Positions 5,705 through 6,074 of a stretch of 6,074 nt of DNA are shown here, piece by piece. The stretch covers positions 4,473-10,546 of the forward strand of contig DGOT01000164.1 of assembly GCA_002389465.1 (NCBI GenBank). The letters are read 5' to 3'. The stretch is from Bacteroidales bacterium UBA4459. GTDB lineage: Bacteria > Bacteroidota > Bacteroidia > Bacteroidales > F082. Each line of letters opens with the position of its first letter. Position 1 is the stretch's first letter. The position numbers were made by a program, and so were the translations under genes. Under the pieces are notes generated by a model. That model was given only the letters and a program-made list of their open reading frames with translations, had not been told where the DNA came from and made no database searches.

Positions 5705-6074
5705 ATGAAAGCTGATTATAAAATTATTACGATTTTGCTGCTGTTATTGCTTACGGCTGTACAGTTGAAAGCACAGTATTTTCTGAACGGACAGGAACCG
5801 GCTTCGGTCAGGTGGCAGCAAATCAAAACCAAAGACTACCGTATCATCTATCCTGCCAGCTATGGTCAGATGGCGCAGTATTATATCAATCTGCTGAAGC
5901 TGACCCAGCCTGCTGTGAACAGCGCCTATCAGAGTAAATTAAGACGCATCAATATCATTTTGCATAACCATACGGTCACCTCCAATGCAATGGTTCCGGT
6001 AGCTCCTATCCGCGCCGAGTTTTTTGAGATGCCTGACCAAGACAGCTATCCGCAGATATGGCAGGATCAGCTGG
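5705..6074 (+). CDS. N-terminus of exported protein, tentative peptidase-MA/TolB-like family (runs off window)
   Basis: An open frame starts at ATG 5705 and continues without a stop to the window end, giving the first 123 residues of a longer protein. Residues 1-23 are a signal peptide (MKADYK, then an Ile/Leu-rich core with six consecutive Leu, ending LKA), with Q24 as first mature residue. The mature part begins QYFLNGQEP, then VRWQQIKTKDYRIIYP, a helical stretch, and RRINIILHNHTVTSNAMV followed by PIRAEFFEMP. The pattern W-x2-I-x-T-x2-[FY]-RII-[FY]-P, then IILHN-x-T-x-SN and P-R-EFF, resembles from memory the N-terminus of large (about 1000-residue) Bacteroidota surface proteins. In those a zinc-peptidase-like HE-x2-H segment follows directly and beta-propeller TolB-like repeats come after. 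Neither part is in the window, so the assignment is tentative; the reading frame and export signal are secure. Confidence 0.8.
   Translation, partial: MKADYKIITILLLLLLTAVQLKAQYFLNGQEPASVRWQQIKTKDYRIIYPASYGQMAQYYINLLKLTQPAVNSAYQSKLRRINIILHNHTVTSNAMVPVAPIRAEFFEMPDQDSYPQIWQDQL

Noticed and set aside
28..6074. A new multi-gene system linking the five genes
   Set aside because: Genes lie on both strands with their own terminators and belong to unrelated, widely scattered families; nothing in spacing or content supports one functional system.

Overview
The window looks like ordinary chromosomal DNA from a member of the phylum Bacteroidota, probably a free-living or anaerobic Bacteroidales-like lineage; the finer placement is inference. 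Four things point there. Two proteins carry the NYPNPF-type module of the type IX secretion system (T9SS). There is a FISUMP domain and a short single-TM TonB-family protein typical of the phylum. Start codons lack Shine-Dalgarno sequences and sit behind TTTG-type promoter elements. All three predicted signal peptides leave a glutamine as first mature residue (the Bacteroidetes Q-rule).

Layout. 28-1842 (+) encodes a secreted protein of three ~164-residue tandem repeats plus a C-terminal T9SS type A sorting domain, followed by a strong intrinsic terminator (1861-1906). 2084-2761 (+) encodes an inner-membrane-anchored TonB-family protein with an acidic periplasmic linker. 53 bases further on, past a small GC-rich hairpin, 2815-3459 (+) encodes a seven-TM hemolysin III/PAQR-type protein. 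Convergent to it, 3544-5373 (-) encodes an exported modular protein: signal peptide, internal T9SS-like module, two PKD domains and a C-terminal FISUMP domain. A 331-base AT-rich divergent intergenic region (5374-5704) holds candidate promoters for both flanking genes. 5705 to the window end (+) is the start of a signal-peptide-bearing protein that I tentatively place in the large peptidase-MA/TolB-like surface-protein family of Bacteroidota.

The genes do not form an obvious operon or pathway. The shared theme is the cell envelope: two exported modular proteins, a TonB-like energy transducer, a membrane protein and a further exported protein. I see no CRISPR array, mobile element, tRNA, rRNA or defence system, and no convincing new multi-gene system. 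The most unusual points are the sorting-domain-like module placed internally rather than at the C-terminus in the FISUMP protein, and the bracketing-cysteine triple repeat of the first protein, whose function I do not recognise.
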